A stretch of 64,000 nt of DNA from Cyclobacteriaceae bacterium (lineage in GTDB: Bacteria > Bacteroidota > Bacteroidia > Cytophagales > Cyclobacteriaceae): assembly GCA_013141055.1 (NCBI GenBank), contig JABFRS010000002.1, forward strand, positions 744,001 through 808,000, written 5' to 3'. Below, one piece after another: positions 40,901 through 49,735 of the stretch. How positions within the stretch are numbered: the stretch's first letter is position 1; each line of letters starts with the position of its first letter. The notes under the pieces were generated by a model that saw only the letters and a list, made by a program, of their open reading frames with translations, had not been told where the DNA came from and ran no database searches. The translations under genes and the position numbers were made by a program.

Positions 40901-41683
40901 TCAATTTTTTCTCACCGCCAGATAATTTGCAGAAAGAAAAACTTCCAGTCTTTCGGAATAAGAACTTACAGGCCTCAAACCATCAGACAATATCCGGTAA
41001 AGATCAAAGTCCTTTTTGAAGAAATCAAAATAATCACGAAAGAAGGATCGCGAATCGATGTTACATCCGCCGAATTCAAATTGAACCATTTTAACTTTTC
41101 CTTCCTCAAACATCTTTCTGCCGCCCCTTAAAACCGCAAGCTCGTGTCCTTCAACATCAAGTTTAAGAAAGTCGATGTACTCAATTTCATTCTCTTCACA
41201 GAACTCATCCAGTGTAGTGAGCTCAATTGTCTCGTGATCTGTAAAATCAATATTGTGATATGAAAGATCACGTTGATAAACAGATGCCAGTCCAGAACCT
41301 TCACGATCATAGTAAAGCTCCAGTTTACCTGCCTTATCACTTAGACCCTTATTGATCAGATGTACATCCTCAGAGTACAGTGTCGAATTCCTCAAAATAG
41401 TAAACGTATTTACTGAAGGCTCAAAGGCATACAAGCGAATCTTTCTTCCCTCCCAAACATCAAGGATATGCTGGGTAAATTCTCCCTTGTTCGCTCCGAC
41501 ATCAAAAAGAACAGGAGAAAGAGATTCAATACGGGAACTGATCTGGGTCAGCATCGATGATTCACCGTTATGCTTATAGTCGCTGGCCCGGCCATAGTTC
41601 ATTCCTTTAAGTGAAAAACGATAAAGTCTTTCGAAAAAAAATTGAAGCCCCTTCTTTCCTAAAATATTATTCAGCAATCCCAC
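40901..41683 (-). CDS. FkbM family methyltransferase
   Basis: A 260-residue class I methyltransferase. Landmarks: LFDVGANKGEFTQHILD (about 58-74, SAM motif), LYAFEPSVNTFTILRNS (about 84-100) and the FkbM motif IDFLKLDVEGHELAVLRGG (about 159-177). It is a standard FkbM enzyme, closer to the family core than the downstream neighbour. The two may methylate different positions of the same glycan, which is inference. Divergent from the flippase gene, with starts only three bases apart by the upstream ATG choice or 54 by the preferred one. Confidence 0.9.
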   Translation of the reverse strand: MGLLNNILGKKGLQFFFERLYRFSLKGMNYGRASDYKHNGESSMLTQISSRIESLSPVLFDVGANKGEFTQHILDVWEGRKIRLYAFEPSVNTFTILRNSTLYSEDVHLINKGLSDKAGKLELYYDREGSGLASVYQRDLSYHNIDFTDHETIELTTLDEFCEENEIEYIDFLKLDVEGHELAVLRGGRKMFEEGKVKMVQFEFGGCNIDSRSFFRDYFDFFKKDFDLYRILSDGLRPVSSYSERLEVFLSANYLAVRKN

Positions 41684-41737
41684 AGAATGACGTTAAGTTT
41701 TACAAATAAAGTATTTTGCGGGCAGATAATTTCAAAA

Positions 41738-43228
41738 ATGGGTGTCATCATCAGACAAAGCATCATTACCACCATCATATCTTACATCGGTGTGGGGATT
41801 GGTTATGTGAATTTGCTTTATCTGTATCCACGCTTTTTATCACCTGAGCAGGTGGGATTGATGCGCACCCTGCAAGATTCAGCAATATTGTTAGCCCAAT
41901 TTGCTCAGTTCGGACTGGCTCAAAGCATCATCCGTTTCTTTCCCCGCTTCATGGGAAACCAGACCCGATCCAGAAATTTCATCAATATCATATTGCTGGC
42001 AGGCATGATCGCCTTTGGATTCTTCCTTATTGGATTCTTCGTTTTTGAACAACAAATCCTTGGATACTTTCAAGCCAACGCTAAAGAATTTGTTCATTAT
42101 TCCAGTCTGGCCCTGTGGCTGACATTCATCACCGTGATCACTACTTTACTGGAAGTTTATTCACGATCTCTTCTGAAAAATGTTCTGCCTAATCTTCTCA
42201 AAGAAATAGTCGTTCGACTTTTGCTGGCTATTCTCGTTCTGTTGTATTTCAAAGGAGTACTTACTTTTCCACAGGTAATGATTAGCTCTGTGCTGATCTA
42301 TGTCTTCTGTTTGCTCATATTAGTGGGAACACTTTTAGCTCAGGGCTATCTTGATTTGAAAATTGAAATCCGATCTATTGAGCCCGCCCTCTGGAAAGAC
42401 CTTATCAACTTTAGCCTGTTAAGCTTTGCCGGAACTGCCGGCCTGATCATCATTGGTAAAGTTGACAGTTTGATGGTAGCCGGTCTATTGGGACTTGAAT
42501 CTGTTGCGATCTACACAACCTCCGCATACATGGCCACCGTTATTGAAATTCCAAAGCGGGCCATGACACAGATTGCCTCTCCCCTTATTTCCCGAGGCTT
42601 TGAAAAGAATGATCTCGCTGAAGTCAAAAATATTTACCACAAAACTTCATTGAATCAGTTCATACTTGGAACCCTGCTCTTGATAGGAATTGTTTCCAAT
42701 CTCGATTCAATATTTTTACTAATGCCCAAAGGTGAGATTTATGAAACCGGTAAGTGGGTGGTGATCATTGTAGGTGCCGGAAAGCTTGTTGATATGTTGT
42801 TCGGTCCCAGTAGTGAGCTGATCGTTTATTCAAAGTATTTTCGGTTTAACATTATTCTGATCTTAATTCTTGCAGTTGTCATCATTACATCCAACAATAT
42901 TCTTATACCAATCTATGGTATTGAAGGGGCTGCAATAGGCACCGCTGTTACGCTGATCGTTTTTAACCTTGTTAAGTTTATTTTTATCTGGATAAAAATG
43001 AGGCTTCAGCCATTCTCATCTGCCTTTATAAAAGTAATTGTTATCGGCGCTGCCGCCTGGATTGCTCAATATCTGATGCCGAGAGTAGATTGGGTAATTG
43101 CAGATATGATATCCCGATCTGCCGTCATTACGACTGTCTTTGGAGTGCTGACTCTGTGGTTTCGCGTATCTCCTGATGGGAATAATCTCTTTATAAAAAT
43201 TGTAAGGTATTTTAAGATACCAATTTAG
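41738..43228 (+). CDS. Wzx-like oligosaccharide flippase (MOP superfamily)
   Basis: I prefer the ATG at 41738, which begins MGVIIRQSIITTIISYIGVG, a normal flippase N-terminus. An in-frame ATG at 41687 adds 17 residues without similarity, and TATTTTGCGG (41712-41721), a one-base-short variant of the -7 element, falls between them. The protein has about 12-14 hydrophobic segments over 496 residues; FLSPEQVGLMRTLQDSAILLAQFAQFGLA and ISRGFEKNDLAEVKNIY are typical. It would flip lipid-linked oligosaccharides across the inner membrane. It is the only transporter of the glycan locus. Confidence 0.9.
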   Translation: MGVIIRQSIITTIISYIGVGIGYVNLLYLYPRFLSPEQVGLMRTLQDSAILLAQFAQFGLAQSIIRFFPRFMGNQTRSRNFINIILLAGMIAFGFFLIGFFVFEQQILGYFQANAKEFVHYSSLALWLTFITVITTLLEVYSRSLLKNVLPNLLKEIVVRLLLAILVLLYFKGVLTFPQVMISSVLIYVFCLLILVGTLLAQGYLDLKIEIRSIEPALWKDLINFSLLSFAGTAGLIIIGKVDSLMVAGLLGLESVAIYTTSAYMATVIEIPKRAMTQIASPLISRGFEKNDLAEVKNIYHKTSLNQFILGTLLLIGIVSNLDSIFLLMPKGEIYETGKWVVIIVGAGKLVDMLFGPSSELIVYSKYFRFNIILILILAVVIITSNNILIPIYGIEGAAIGTAVTLIVFNLVKFIFIWIKMRLQPFSSAFIKVIVIGAAAWIAQYLMPRVDWVIADMISRSAVITTVFGVLTLWFRVSPDGNNLFIKIVRYFKIPI

Positions 43229-43235
43229 CGATCTG

Positions 43236-44525
43236 TTACTTCAGGAGGCTCACCATTTTTTCAGTCAGCACTTTTCTGCTGAACAATCTCACATTTCTTC
43301 TGTCTTCTGTAGAACCATTTTTCCAGCATTCAAAACGTTCCAGCAATAAGGCCTTGATCGCCGTTGCATTATTCCGATCAATCATGCGTCCTGCTTGTGT
43401 ACTTTGTAAGATCGTGGCAGCATCTCCTATTTCAGGCCCAACTCCAAAAATAAAATTTCCGCTCGCGAGGTATTCAAAAAACTTACCAGGAAGATTGCCG
43501 GCTGCCAGAGCGGTGTGTGCCAATATCAACAACTGAATATCTGTCTCACCATAGAGTTTCACCAAAGCCTCGTGTGGCATCGGTTTTGAAAACAGAGTGA
43601 TCTCAGAAAGAAATGGATCTGCTGCAACAAATTCCCGAAAGGCAGTATTTACGGATCCGATAAATTCAATCTTAACATTTTTACTGAATTCATTTGATTG
43701 AATGGAGAGGTTTTTCACTGCCAGCATAAAGGGTTTGGGATCCCGCAACTCATCTACCATTCCAATATGCCGGACGGTGAAAATGTTTGTGGCATTCTTT
43801 TGAATTCCCGCAAAATCATCTTCATCAAATCCATTGGTGATCAGATCTACCTTTCTTTTTCCTAATACTTCTAGCCGATCTACATGAAAGGGGGCAATTG
43901 TTACGACGCGATCTGCGGTTTGAAGTACCTCCCTTTCAAGTTCACAATGCCTTCTTCTCGCAAATGAGCTTAATGAAAGAGTATCCAAAAGATCCCACTC
44001 ACTCCAGGGGTCACGGAAATCAGCAACCCAATGAAGAGAAGGATTTTTTTTCTTAAGCTTTAATCCAATCAGATGAAGGCTGTGTGGCGGACCTGTAGTG
44101 ATGATCGTTGTTATATTATTTGAATGAATAATATCCTGTAAAAATTTTACTGAAGGACTTACCCAGAAAATGCGGGCATCAGGAATAAACACATTCCCCC
44201 GGATCCAGCTACTGATACGCTGAAACATGCTCTTCTTTCCTGAAGAGATCATATCAATTTGACTCACTGACTTCCTGCCTGCAATCTTTGAAATACTTTT
44301 AAAAAGTCCGTATGGTTCCCAGATTGGAAAATGGATGACTTCCGCTTCTTTGGGAACATCTTTTAACAAAGTAGCATCACTGATTTCGAAAGAAGGTTTG
44401 TCGGGAGTAAATACAAATGGTTGCCATCCAAAGGAAGGTAGATACTTAACAAACTTCAACCACCGCTGAACGCCGCTACCGCCTGAAGGAGGCCAGTAGT
44501 AGGTGATGATGAGGAGTTTTTTCAC
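43236..44525 (-). CDS. Glycosyltransferase (GT4-like, two-domain)
   Basis: A 429-residue glycosyltransferase. The N-terminal domain begins LLIITYYWPPSGGSGVQRWLKF (about 3-24), the WPPSGG hinge typical of WcaI-like enzymes. The middle has TIITTGPPHSLHLIGLKLK and WVADFRDPWSEWDLLD. The C-terminal part has the acceptor/donor region LPGKFFEYLASGNFIFGVG (about 345-363). It converges on the flippase gene with a 7-base gap, and probably acts in the same pathway. The acceptor is unknown. Confidence 0.88.
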   Translation of the reverse strand: MKKLLIITYYWPPSGGSGVQRWLKFVKYLPSFGWQPFVFTPDKPSFEISDATLLKDVPKEAEVIHFPIWEPYGLFKSISKIAGRKSVSQIDMISSGKKSMFQRISSWIRGNVFIPDARIFWVSPSVKFLQDIIHSNNITTIITTGPPHSLHLIGLKLKKKNPSLHWVADFRDPWSEWDLLDTLSLSSFARRRHCELEREVLQTADRVVTIAPFHVDRLEVLGKRKVDLITNGFDEDDFAGIQKNATNIFTVRHIGMVDELRDPKPFMLAVKNLSIQSNEFSKNVKIEFIGSVNTAFREFVAADPFLSEITLFSKPMPHEALVKLYGETDIQLLILAHTALAAGNLPGKFFEYLASGNFIFGVGPEIGDAATILQSTQAGRMIDRNNATAIKALLLERFECWKNGSTEDRRNVRLFSRKVLTEKMVSLLK

Positions 44526-44594
44526 GGGGCTAAATTAGTTTCTGAAGAGCAGAATAAAGAATGTGAAAAATAAGAAGTCTAATGTTCTGACCTC

Positions 44595-46007
44595 TCATAC
44601 CTTCTGGTATCGGATGCCAACACCGTTACTTCCAATCAACTTTCCATCTTTATAAGTAATAACGCCGCCAACTATCACCAACTCAATACCTTCCGAGAAC
44701 TGGTTTGGATTTTCAACAGTAGCCTTTGCTTTGATTTTCTTCTCATCGAAAATTGTGATATCAGCAAATGTACCCTCCTTCAAGACACCCCTTTCATTCA
44801 TAGCTGGCAGGATGAGACTGCGCGGAAGTGTTGTCACTTTTTCCAGAATTTTTTCGAGAGGCATTCCAATATCAAGACCATGACGAATCGCTGTGGAAAA
44901 ACACCCAGCTCCTCTCGGATGAGAATTCGCGTTAGGTTCATACTCTATCCCACCATCTGAACCAATCATGCAAAAATCTTTCCTGAGTGCCAGGTCAACT
45001 GTATTCTCAAGAGGAAGAGTTCCTTCCGGAACAGCGGCCAATCTTTTCAAAGCCCGGTACTTTGCAAAACTCTCTTTGGTCAATCGTTCACCAGTGCCTA
45101 CCAATCTCAGGTCATTGTAGGTAAGTCCATATCTCTTTTGCCAGCCCTCATCAAATCTTTTTGAATGCAAATAGGTTGCCCAGAAGGTGTAGGGATAAAC
45201 ACAGCAAGTAATTGAAAGTCCTTGTGAATTGGCAAGCTGGATTTTATCCAAAGCTTCCTTCATATGATAGGTACCACCCGTCGAGTGAAGGTGATCAATA
45301 TGAACTCTTGCTCCGCTATTCTTTGCAATGCGGATTGCTTCATCCACACCTTCCAACTCTTGCTCTGACGATGAGTACCTCAAATGAAGAAAGAAAGTCC
45401 GGTCATACTTCTTCGCCAGCCTTGCATACTCCAGGGTCTCTTCATAAGGAGTAGGCTGATATTCAATGCTATGAGAAACACCAAGCGCTCCTTCCTCCAG
45501 ACATTTCTCAACTTTCTTTTTGCGATCGGTTAAGCTTTGAACTCCATACCGAATGTGCATGACCGCGGTAGAGACGCCATAGTTGATGTAATGAGGTAAT
45601 TTACCAAACGCCTCATAGTAAACTGAAGTTGTCGCGTTGCCGCCATGCATCTGCAATGCTGTTGTAACGCCATCCGCGATTTTAAATTTCTCTACAATCT
45701 TATAGGTACGTTGAGGACTAGCGGAGTTATCAGAAAGGATATCAATAAATCCAGGTGAGACGATTTTGTTTGAGGCATCAATGATCTGCTCTCCTTGCAA
45801 TGAATTAACAGGACCGATCTTCAATTTTCCCGCACCATCAATCCCGATATCCAGGAGTTGCCATTTATTTTCATAGAAAGATCTTCCGTTTCGCAGTACG
45901 ATTTTATAGTCACTTGCCGGAAACGATATATTAGCAAAAGCAGAAACATCCGTAGATAGCGCAACGGTAAGAGTTCCTGCCGCTTTTATAAAAGACCTTC
46001 TCTTCAT
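44595..46007 (-). CDS. Amidohydrolase family protein (D-aminoacylase-like), Tat-type leader
   Basis: A 470-residue protein with the composite beta-sandwich and TIM-barrel layout of N-acyl-D-amino-acid deacylases. It starts KRRSFIKAAG, a twin-arginine-like leader. The HxH metal motif expected after PGFID is missing: the sequence reads SPGFIDILSDNSASP (about 91-105). Other ligand-bearing segments remain: FFLHLRYSS (about 209-217), HIDHLHSTGG (about 235-244) and IGSDGG (about 346-351). ILPAMNERGVLKEGTFADITIFD matches the family C-terminus. The enzyme may use a single metal or be altered in activity. It is 20 bases downstream of miaA on the same strand. Confidence 0.82.
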   Translation of the reverse strand: MKRRSFIKAAGTLTVALSTDVSAFANISFPASDYKIVLRNGRSFYENKWQLLDIGIDGAGKLKIGPVNSLQGEQIIDASNKIVSPGFIDILSDNSASPQRTYKIVEKFKIADGVTTALQMHGGNATTSVYYEAFGKLPHYINYGVSTAVMHIRYGVQSLTDRKKKVEKCLEEGALGVSHSIEYQPTPYEETLEYARLAKKYDRTFFLHLRYSSSEQELEGVDEAIRIAKNSGARVHIDHLHSTGGTYHMKEALDKIQLANSQGLSITCCVYPYTFWATYLHSKRFDEGWQKRYGLTYNDLRLVGTGERLTKESFAKYRALKRLAAVPEGTLPLENTVDLALRKDFCMIGSDGGIEYEPNANSHPRGAGCFSTAIRHGLDIGMPLEKILEKVTTLPRSLILPAMNERGVLKEGTFADITIFDEKKIKAKATVENPNQFSEGIELVIVGGVITYKDGKLIGSNGVGIRYQKV

Positions 46008-46026
46008 CTCCTAATTTTAAAAAATT

Positions 46027-46935
46027 CTAAACACTTCCGTCCTTTATCACATTCAGTATTTTCATAATGTCTCCGGAGCCGAACCAATTAATCTCTCCGT
46101 CCTTCTTGAACCAGGTCATCTGTCTTTTCGCATATCTTCTGGAATTTCTCTTCATCAGCCTGATTGCCTCTTCCCTGTCAAATGCTCCTTCAAAAAAACC
46201 GAATGGTTCCTGATAGCCAACGGTTTGTAATGAATTCAAATGTCTCAGCGTAAAGAATTTTTCGGCCTCTTCGAACAATCCCTGACTTATCATTTTATCC
46301 ATTCTGTCGTCGATACGTTTATACAGCTCTTCGCGTTCCAGTTCCAATCCAATCTTAATTACCTTAAAAGGAAGATCGATCTTCTCTTTTTTTCTAAAAC
46401 CTGAAAACGTTTTTCCGCTGCTTCTTATTACCTCCAACGCCCTCATCAATCTTTGGGGATTGTGACGATCCACTACTTCAAAATAGTCTGGATCATGTGA
46501 AGCAACCTCTTCCTGAAGCCACAACAATCCTTTAAGGTTATAATCTGCAATTACCAGAGATCGTATGACGTCAGAAACCTCAGGAAGATCATCAAATCCC
46601 TCAGTCACAGCCTTGATGTATAATCCTGATCCACCACACATAACAAGATAATCATGAGTTTTGAACAGCTGATCGATTACCCCTCTGGCCTCTCGTGCAT
46701 AGGTGCCAGCATCATAATTCTCCTGAATCGATTTCGTGTTAATAAAGTGATGTGTGACCATGGAAAGCTCCTCTTCTGTGGGCTTGGCTGTTCCTATTTC
46801 CAGCTCTTTATATATCTGCCGGGAGTCAGCAGAGACAATTTCGGTATCAAAATGCCGCGCAACTTTAATTGCTAACTCGGTCTTTCCCACCGCCGTAGGG
46901 CCAGCGATTACAATAAGAGTTTTGGTGGAAGACAT
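46027..46935 (-). CDS. miaA: tRNA dimethylallyltransferase
   Basis: A 302-residue enzyme that adds a dimethylallyl group to adenosine 37 of tRNAs reading UNN codons. Motifs: VIAGPTAVGKTELA (P-loop about 9-22), EIVSADSRQIYKELEIGTAKPT (about 33-54), MCGGSGLYIKAVTEG (about 99-113), HNPQRLMRALEVIRSSGK (about 158-175) and ITLQTVGYQEPF-type SLQTVGYQEPFGFF. Length is normal. It heads a leftward pair with the amidohydrolase. The downstream divergent region holds the start of the next rightward gene. Confidence 0.96.
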   Translation of the reverse strand: MSSTKTLIVIAGPTAVGKTELAIKVARHFDTEIVSADSRQIYKELEIGTAKPTEEELSMVTHHFINTKSIQENYDAGTYAREARGVIDQLFKTHDYLVMCGGSGLYIKAVTEGFDDLPEVSDVIRSLVIADYNLKGLLWLQEEVASHDPDYFEVVDRHNPQRLMRALEVIRSSGKTFSGFRKKEKIDLPFKVIKIGLELEREELYKRIDDRMDKMISQGLFEEAEKFFTLRHLNSLQTVGYQEPFGFFEGAFDREEAIRLMKRNSRRYAKRQMTWFKKDGEINWFGSGDIMKILNVIKDGSV

Positions 46936-47070
46936 GATTGTAAAGTAAAAGAAAAACTTGTTGAATTTACGGGCAGGTTTCCTTTGGTCAACATATCTCC
47001 AATCTTTCGTCTTAATCTTTTAATCTTTCATCTATTTGTCCCTAACTTGCAGCAAAATTCGCCACTACGA

Positions 47071-47346
47071 ATGATTAAGTATACCAATCAGTTTCTCATC
47101 AAAATGGAAGACCTTATCGCAGAATCGGATTATTTCCTACGCTACGAGAAAGGCAATTTCAAATCAGGTTACTGCCTGCTCCGCGACCAAAAGATCATTG
47201 TTGTTAATAAGTTTTTTACAACAGAGGGCAAGATTAATATCCTTCTTGAAATCTTCAGAAACGTTGCGCTCGATACCAGTAAATTCAGCGAGAAGAATTT
47301 GAAATTGTATGAAGAACTTGCCTCTGAAGAAGTCAAACTTCAATAA
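47071..47346 (+). CDS. Hypothetical protein, small
   Basis: I place the start at the ATG at 47071, since residues from there read as a compact, charged 91-residue protein (MIKYTNQFLIKMEDLIAESD...). The frame extends upstream to 46984 but the added 29 residues are hydrophobic and unlike the rest. Elements: FLRYEKGNFKSGYCLLRDQKIIVVNKFFTTEGKINILLEI. This resembles small uncharacterised Bacteroidota proteins. The next gene begins with TTG directly at its stop (TAATTG), so the two are tightly coupled and likely co-transcribed. Confidence 0.75.
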   Translation: MIKYTNQFLIKMEDLIAESDYFLRYEKGNFKSGYCLLRDQKIIVVNKFFTTEGKINILLEIFRNVALDTSKFSEKNLKLYEELASEEVKLQ

Positions 47347-48108
47347 TTGAAAATCACATTTCTTGGCACCGGCACTTCACAAGGTGTACCCGTGATTGGG
47401 TGCCAGTGTGAAGTTTGCCGATCTCTTGATTTTAAAGATAACCGGCTTCGTACTTCTGTTCACGTTTCTGTTGACGGAAAAAGTTTCGTGATTGATACTG
47501 GCCCTGATTTTCGTCAGCAGATGCTACGTGAAGATATTCGCAAACTCGATGCGGTGATTTTTACCCATGGCCATAAAGATCATACAGCAGGTCTTGATGA
47601 TGTTCGTGCGTATAATTTTCTTCAAGGAAAAGACATGGATGTTTATGGACAGCGGCCTGTCCTTGAACAATTGAAATCCGAATTCTTTTATGCATTTGAA
47701 CCCAACAGGTATCCCGGCATTCCTCAACTCAATCTGATCGAGATTTTTGATTCTGCTTTTAGTATTGAAGGAGTTACGTTCATTCCTTTACCCGTCATGC
47801 ACTTGCACATGCCTGTATTAGGTTTTCGCATCAAGGATTTCAGTTATATCACGGATGCAAATTTGATTTCAGAAGAGACCATTCAGAAATTAAAAGGGAC
47901 GAAGGTTCTTGTGCTCAACGCCCTTCAACGCGAAAAACATGTCTCTCACTTTAATCTTCCGGAAGCACTCGCAATGGCGCAAAAAATTGGTGCTGAGAAA
48001 ACATATTTTACTCACATTAGTCATAAGCTTGGCCTCCACAAGCAAATTGAGAAGGAACTCCCTTCTTCCATAGCCTTGGCTTATGATGGGTTAAATGTTA
48101 CTTTGTAG
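47347..48108 (+). CDS. MBL-fold metallo-hydrolase, PhnP-like
   Basis: A 253-residue metallo-beta-lactamase-fold protein with a TTG start directly after the preceding stop. The homologous region begins at that codon (KITFLGTGTSQGVPVIGC). Metal ligands: THGHKDHTAG (about 76-85), MHLHMP (about 152-157), TDANLIS (about 173-179) and HISH (about 223-226). The CQCEVC cluster (about 20-25) is the extra zinc site of PhnP-like enzymes, which hydrolyse cyclic phosphodiesters in phosphonate breakdown or act in lipoate/RNA roles. No phosphonate genes are nearby, so the true substrate is unknown. Confidence 0.88.
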   Translation: MKITFLGTGTSQGVPVIGCQCEVCRSLDFKDNRLRTSVHVSVDGKSFVIDTGPDFRQQMLREDIRKLDAVIFTHGHKDHTAGLDDVRAYNFLQGKDMDVYGQRPVLEQLKSEFFYAFEPNRYPGIPQLNLIEIFDSAFSIEGVTFIPLPVMHLHMPVLGFRIKDFSYITDANLISEETIQKLKGTKVLVLNALQREKHVSHFNLPEALAMAQKIGAEKTYFTHISHKLGLHKQIEKELPSSIALAYDGLNVTL

Positions 48109-48136
48109 ACCGGATCGTCTCCCTGGATATTGACTT

Positions 48137-49693
48137 GTGCATAATAACTTCTATTTCCTTCGTCAACTATCTAACTCACTCCAGCATTGCCTTGAAGGAT
48201 TCACATTAGTTTCCTGCTTCAGCCAAAACAAAGACGAACTGATTCTTGAATTCAATAACGCTAAGAGTTCTTTCTTCATAAAAGCCAGTCTCACTCCTGA
48301 ATTCCAGTGTTTATCATTTCCGACTGCTTTTCATCGTGCCCGAAAAAACAGTATTGATCTTTTTGAGAAGATTATCATGAATAAAGTTTTGGGTGTTCGT
48401 CAATTTTCAAATGAAAGAAGCTTTGCCGTGCTTTTGGAGAACGAGCATTCTCTTATCTTTACTATGCATGGCGCGCGCTCAAACGTTATCTGGTTTACCG
48501 GCAATAATGTTCAGGAAATATTTCGCAATAACTTTCAGGCAGATCTTGAACTCAAATTAAATGAACTGGATCGCACGATTGACTGGAGCTTTGAGAACTT
48601 CTCAAAAAATCAGTCGGCCTTAAGCACAATCTATTTCACATTCGGCAAACAGATCTGGAGTCATTTAAATGAAAATGGCTTTGAAAAGATGGGAATTGAA
48701 GCCCGCTGGAAGCTGATAATGGAGATGTTAAAGGCGCTGGAAAAGCCTTCATACTTTATTACGAATACGAATGAGAGCATTTCCTTAAGTCTTTTCCCTT
48801 CCGAATTCACGGTCAATAAATTTCAAGATCCAATAGAGGCAATCAATGAATTCTTTCATCAGAGAATTTCAACCGGGGCATTTCAAAAAGAAAAATCTAC
48901 GCTCCTCTCACAAGTCAACGGGAAATTGAAACAAGCAAGGTCCTACCTTGAAAAGAATAAACAAAAATTATCAGAACTTGAAACTGATGTACATTATCAG
49001 CAATGGGCCGACCTTATTATGGCCAATCTGAACAACATTCGACAAGGCTCAGAAGTGGTAGAGGTAGAAAACTTCTATAACGATCAGAAGCCCGTCACCA
49101 TAAAGATCAAGAAAGAACTGAGCCCACAGAAGAATGCCGAGGTTTTTTATCGTAAGTCAAAAAATCAGGCAATTGAGATTAAGACCTTAAAAGATTCAAT
49201 AGAAAAAAAGGAAAAAGAAGTTTTCCAACTTGAACAACTTCAGCAATCCTTACAGAGTGCATCTGATTTGAATTCATTAAAAAATCTTTCGGGCGATGTT
49301 GTTAAACAAGTACCGGACAAGCAAAAAACGCTTGCACTCCCTTATCGGGAGTTTGAGTTCAAAGGCTTCAGGATTTGGGTAGGAAAGAATGCACAATCAA
49401 ACGACACACTTACATTAAAACACTCGTACAAAGAAGATCTGTGGCTTCACGCCAAAGATGTGGCAGGATCACATGTCCTGATCAAGTACCAATCAGGAAA
49501 GCCATTTCCAAAAGATGTCATTGAACATGCAGCGGGTCTTGCGGCCTTTTATTCCAAACGCAAGAATGAATCGCTTTGCCCTGTAGCATATACTGCTAAG
49601 AAATTTGTGAGGAAGAGAAAAGGAGATCCTGCCGGAGCAGTCGTTGTAGAGAGGGAAAATGTTATTTTGGTAACACCAATAAGTAATCAGTAA
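48137..49693 (+). CDS. rqcH: NFACT-domain protein (Rqc2/RqcH homologue)
   Basis: A 518-residue protein of the NFACT/FbpA family. The N-terminal NFACT-N domain (about 1-190) is followed by a long charged coiled coil with FQKEKSTLLSQVNGKLKQ (about 250-370) and a C-terminal NFACT-R domain with ALPYREFEFKGFRIWVGKNAQSNDTL and EDLWLHAKDVAGSHVLIK (about 395-475). The final KFVRKRKGDPAGAV is basic. Bacterial RqcH recruits tRNA-Ala to stalled 50S subunits and adds alanine tails to stuck nascent chains. It is not a surface fibronectin-binding protein despite some database names. It ends in a perfect inverted repeat shared with pyk. Confidence 0.88.
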   Translation: MHNNFYFLRQLSNSLQHCLEGFTLVSCFSQNKDELILEFNNAKSSFFIKASLTPEFQCLSFPTAFHRARKNSIDLFEKIIMNKVLGVRQFSNERSFAVLLENEHSLIFTMHGARSNVIWFTGNNVQEIFRNNFQADLELKLNELDRTIDWSFENFSKNQSALSTIYFTFGKQIWSHLNENGFEKMGIEARWKLIMEMLKALEKPSYFITNTNESISLSLFPSEFTVNKFQDPIEAINEFFHQRISTGAFQKEKSTLLSQVNGKLKQARSYLEKNKQKLSELETDVHYQQWADLIMANLNNIRQGSEVVEVENFYNDQKPVTIKIKKELSPQKNAEVFYRKSKNQAIEIKTLKDSIEKKEKEVFQLEQLQQSLQSASDLNSLKNLSGDVVKQVPDKQKTLALPYREFEFKGFRIWVGKNAQSNDTLTLKHSYKEDLWLHAKDVAGSHVLIKYQSGKPFPKDVIEHAAGLAAFYSKRKNESLCPVAYTAKKFVRKRKGDPAGAVVVERENVILVTPISNQ

Positions 49694-49728
49694 TTCATTG
49701 ATTTGACAAAATTCAAATCAATGAATTA
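49691..49728. terminator. 16-bp perfect inverted repeat at the rqcH/pyk convergence
   Basis: TAATTCATTGATTTGA (49691-49706) is the exact reverse complement of TCAAATCAATGAATTA (49713-49728), with a 6-base loop. The left arm begins with the rqcH stop codon. The stem is A+T-rich and lacks a clean T-run on the plus side (CCAAATTTT follows), so terminator activity is likely but not certain. Confidence 0.6.
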
Positions 49729-49735
49729 CCAAATT

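Noticed and set aside
48137-49693. Fibronectin-binding surface protein
   Set aside because: The NFACT-N/coiled-coil/NFACT-R layout without signal peptide matches the ribosome rescue factor Rqc2/RqcH.
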